This document shows positions 29,289-30,773 of a stretch of 30,773 bases of DNA, piece after piece. The position numbers were made by a program, and so were the translations under genes. The stretch covers positions 143,229-174,001 of the forward strand of contig CAJTSO010000001.1 in the NCBI GenBank assembly GCA_910579115.1, given 5' to 3'. The notes under the pieces were generated by a model, which worked only from the letters and a program-made list of their open reading frames with translations, had not been told where the DNA came from and did not search any database. Numbering within the stretch: the stretch's first letter is position 1; the number at the start of each line of letters is the position of its first letter. Origin of the DNA: an uncultured Selenomonadaceae bacterium (lineage in GTDB: Bacteria > Bacillota > Negativicutes > Selenomonadales > Selenomonadaceae).

Positions 29289-29334
29289 CGTTTTGTTAAG
29301 GTCAAACAAAACGAACTTGTCGAAATATTCGACA
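29289..29334. promoter_or_regulatory. Two inverted repeats upstream of the integrase
   Basis: CGTTTTGTT (29289-29297) and AACAAAACG (29305-29313) form a perfect 9-bp inverted repeat. TGTCGAA (29318-29324) and TTCGACA (29328-29334) form a 7-bp one with a 3-nt centre. No gene lies in 29251-29419. They may be binding sites for a regulator or excisionase; no clear promoter for int is visible. Confidence 0.5.
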
Positions 29335-29419
29335 GGTTGCCTAGACAAACTTTCACTACCATTCAAGTCCACATCCATGTCAACATCTATGTCGCCTGAT
29401 TTACCGGAAGGAGGCCCGC

Positions 29420-30526
29420 ATGAAACAACAGTCCAAAGGTCAGGGCACCATCAGTTACGACAAGGTGCATAACTCCTACCGCGCCTACTATGTCACACCC
29501 GCCGGCCGCCGCATCAGCAAGCGCTTCAAAGAAAAGAAGGAAGCCGCTGCCTGGCTGGCGGATCAGCAGTCGAAGGCCAACAGCGGTAACTTCATTGAGC
29601 CCAGCAACATCACTCTGGGCTCCTGGCTGGTCACCTGGATCCAGGAGTATAAAAAGGCGGCTGTCAGTCAGCGCACCCTTGAACGCTATGTGGAGCTGGC
29701 GAGTAAATGCGCTCCCATAGCCGGTATAAAGCTCCAGCAGCTTACTGTTCCCCAGGTGCAGGCTATGTACTCCCAGCTTGCCGGAGACGGTCTATCCGCC
29801 CACACCATTGACAAAGTACATAAAGTCCTGAAGGCGGCCATGAAGAAAGCGCTTCAGGTAGGACTCATTCCCCGAAACATAATTGATGCTGTGGAACCGC
29901 CCAAATTTGAGCGGACTCACGAAATCGTCACCTTCACCAGAACGGAGGTTGACGCCATTCTGTCAGCCGCCCGGGATCATAACCAGGGCAGGTACTATTG
30001 CTTTATCCTGCTGGCTATTACTACTGGTATGAGACTGGGGGAGCTCCTCGCCCTGCGCTGGTCTGACCTCAACCCGCTGCGGCGGGAAGTAGCCATCAAC
30101 CGCAATCTGCAACAGGCGAAGTCCGGCATTATTATCAACCCGCCGAAAACCAAGGCGGGCAGGCGCACCATTTCCGTACCGGCGCAGGTCGTTTCAGCCC
30201 TTCAGGAGCTAAAACACGGGCGCAAAATTGAGTCCATAGACGCTTTGATTTTTGTCACCGGTACCGGCACACCATACAGCCCCCGCAACATTGAGCACGC
30301 CTGGAAACGGATCATGCGGAAAGCTGACATCCCGTACCGTAATTTCCACGTTCTCCGGCATACCCATTGCACGGATCTTCTCGCCGCCGGAGTGCCTATC
30401 GTGGAGGTGGCCCGCCGGGTGGGCCATGCCCGTATCAGTCATACCCTGGAGCTCTACGGGCACGCTATCCCCAGCTACGATAAAGAAATAGCCGGCAAGG
30501 TATCGAATCTCTATCTCGTAAGATAA
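29420..30526 (+). CDS. int: Tyrosine recombinase integrase
   Basis: A 368-residue phage integrase. An N-terminal arm-binding region (residues 1-60, SYDKVHNSYRAYYVTPAGRR) is followed by a SAM-like core-binding domain and a catalytic domain. The active-site set is complete: R205 in TTGMRLGE, K243/245 in PPKTKAG, H310 and R313 in HVLRH, H336 in VGHA, and Y346 in LELYGH. AAGGAGG lies 6 nt before the ATG. It lies 145 nt from the tRNA-derived att fragment, which it probably recognises. Confidence 0.95.
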   Translation: MKQQSKGQGTISYDKVHNSYRAYYVTPAGRRISKRFKEKKEAAAWLADQQSKANSGNFIEPSNITLGSWLVTWIQEYKKAAVSQRTLERYVELASKCAPIAGIKLQQLTVPQVQAMYSQLAGDGLSAHTIDKVHKVLKAAMKKALQVGLIPRNIIDAVEPPKFERTHEIVTFTRTEVDAILSAARDHNQGRYYCFILLAITTGMRLGELLALRWSDLNPLRREVAINRNLQQAKSGIIINPPKTKAGRRTISVPAQVVSALQELKHGRKIESIDALIFVTGTGTPYSPRNIEHAWKRIMRKADIPYRNFHVLRHTHCTDLLAAGVPIVEVARRVGHARISHTLELYGHAIPSYDKEIAGKVSNLYLVR

Positions 30527-30529
30527 AAA

Positions 30530-30551
30530 GTGGCGCACTTGTGGCGCACTT
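30530..30551 (+). repeat. Tandem 11-bp repeats after int
   Basis: GTGGCGCACTT occurs twice head to tail (30530-30540 and 30541-30551), beginning 4 nt after the int stop. Repeats in this position in other Firmicutes phages and elements serve as integrase arm-binding sites, so this is probably part of attP. Confidence 0.65.
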
Positions 30552-30670
30552 CGTAAAATCAGATCGCCGGAAACCCTTGATTTTATTGACTTCTGTTTTA
30601 GCGGTAAAACGCGGTTGAAAAACCCTCAAACCCAGCAATGACGGGGCTTTGCGGCACTTTTGAAGTCGAA

Positions 30671-30715
30671 CTTCTAAACCGAGGGTCGGGGGTTCGAATC
30701 CCTCCTGACGCACCA
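30671..30715 (+). other. att site: 3' fragment of tRNA-Arg(UCU)
   Basis: From the anticodon loop (CTTCTAA, anticodon TCT) through the T arm (GGTTCGAATCC) to CTGACGC-A-CCA the sequence is the 3' part of a tRNA-Arg. The upstream sequence cannot form the 5' acceptor (GCGTCAG is absent) or a full anticodon stem, so it is a fragment, not a gene. This is what integration into the 3' end of a tRNA leaves at the distal phage end. The intact gene should lie at the other, unseen end. Confidence 0.85.
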
Positions 30716-30723
30716 GGAAATCA

Positions 30724-30748
30724 AAACCACCGGTTGAACCGGTGGTTT
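30724..30748 (+). terminator. Host tRNA terminator-like hairpin
   Basis: AAACCACCGGTT and AACCGGTGGTTT are perfectly complementary around one G, right after the tRNA CCA end. It is taken to be host DNA, the original terminator of the tRNA gene. Confidence 0.7.
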
Positions 30749-30773
30749 GAACAAGCCCTATAAGGGCATATTA

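Noticed and set aside
30465..30713. Minus-strand ORF starting MRQEGFEPPTLGL
   Set aside because: This is the well-known false protein read from the antisense of a tRNA T arm and 3' end; it covers the att fragment and the end of int.
1..30773. CRISPR arrays, insertion sequences, full tRNA or rRNA genes
   Set aside because: No regularly spaced direct repeats of CRISPR size, no transposase, and only a partial tRNA at the right end. The five cassette hairpins are too irregularly spaced and too far apart for CRISPR.

Overview
The window is the greater part of an integrated temperate phage with a contractile (P2/Mu-type) tail. The host is probably a Bacillota bacterium: Shine-Dalgarno sites are strong GGAGG types, promoters are sigma-A-like, and the early-gene families (PcfJ/PcfK, DUF3102, DUF551, a RinA/ArpU-like late regulator) belong to Firmicutes mobile elements. 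I suspect Negativicutes or Clostridia but cannot prove it. The left edge cuts through baseplate gene J, so tail fibres, lysis genes and the left attachment site lie outside. The right edge is the phage/host junction: a 3' fragment of tRNA-Arg(UCU) follows the integrase.

Layout. (1) 1-9160, minus strand: baseplate and tail genes, read from right to left (sheath, tube, a frameshifting tail-assembly chaperone, tape measure, X, D, V, PAAR, U, W/gp25, J). (2) 9165-16229, minus: head and packaging genes (terminase small and large subunits, gpW, lambda-type portal, protease-capsid fusion, decoration protein, connector). Two small plus-strand units interrupt this late cluster. One, at 5078-5380, is a promoter-ORF-terminator 'moron' encoding a membrane peptide. 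The other, at about 13610-13920, looks like a complete type I toxin-antitoxin locus of the par/Fst kind. (3) 16230-16558: a non-coding, strongly structured stretch ahead of the terminase genes (possible cos/pac or small RNA). (4) 16559-25015, minus: late regulator, HUH-type replication protein, DUF3102, PcfJ, PcfK and a chain of small translationally coupled early genes, interrupted by a plus-strand DUF4393 (Abi-alpha-like) gene beside two membrane-protein genes.

(5) 25016-25170: divergent near-consensus promoters with an inverted-repeat operator, the lysis/lysogeny switch. (6) 25171-29250, plus: CI-like repressor followed by an accessory row: DinD, a Doc module with an unusual 46-aa antitoxin, a small secreted Cys-rich protein, RelB/YoeB, and a second DinD preceded by a broken copy of the repressor tail. 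Five copies of one short GC-rich hairpin stand at the gene boundaries of this row. (7) 29251-30773: integrase, its flanking repeats, the tRNA att fragment and the host tRNA terminator.

The strongest candidate for something undescribed is the type I toxin-antitoxin-like locus between terL and gpW. It has a 31-34 aa hydrophobic toxin, a 5' stem covering its ribosome site, a convergent antisense promoter, a shared bidirectional terminator, and a 30-nt direct repeat that would let the antisense RNA pair with the toxin start. The recurring hairpin 'cassette boundary' is the second.
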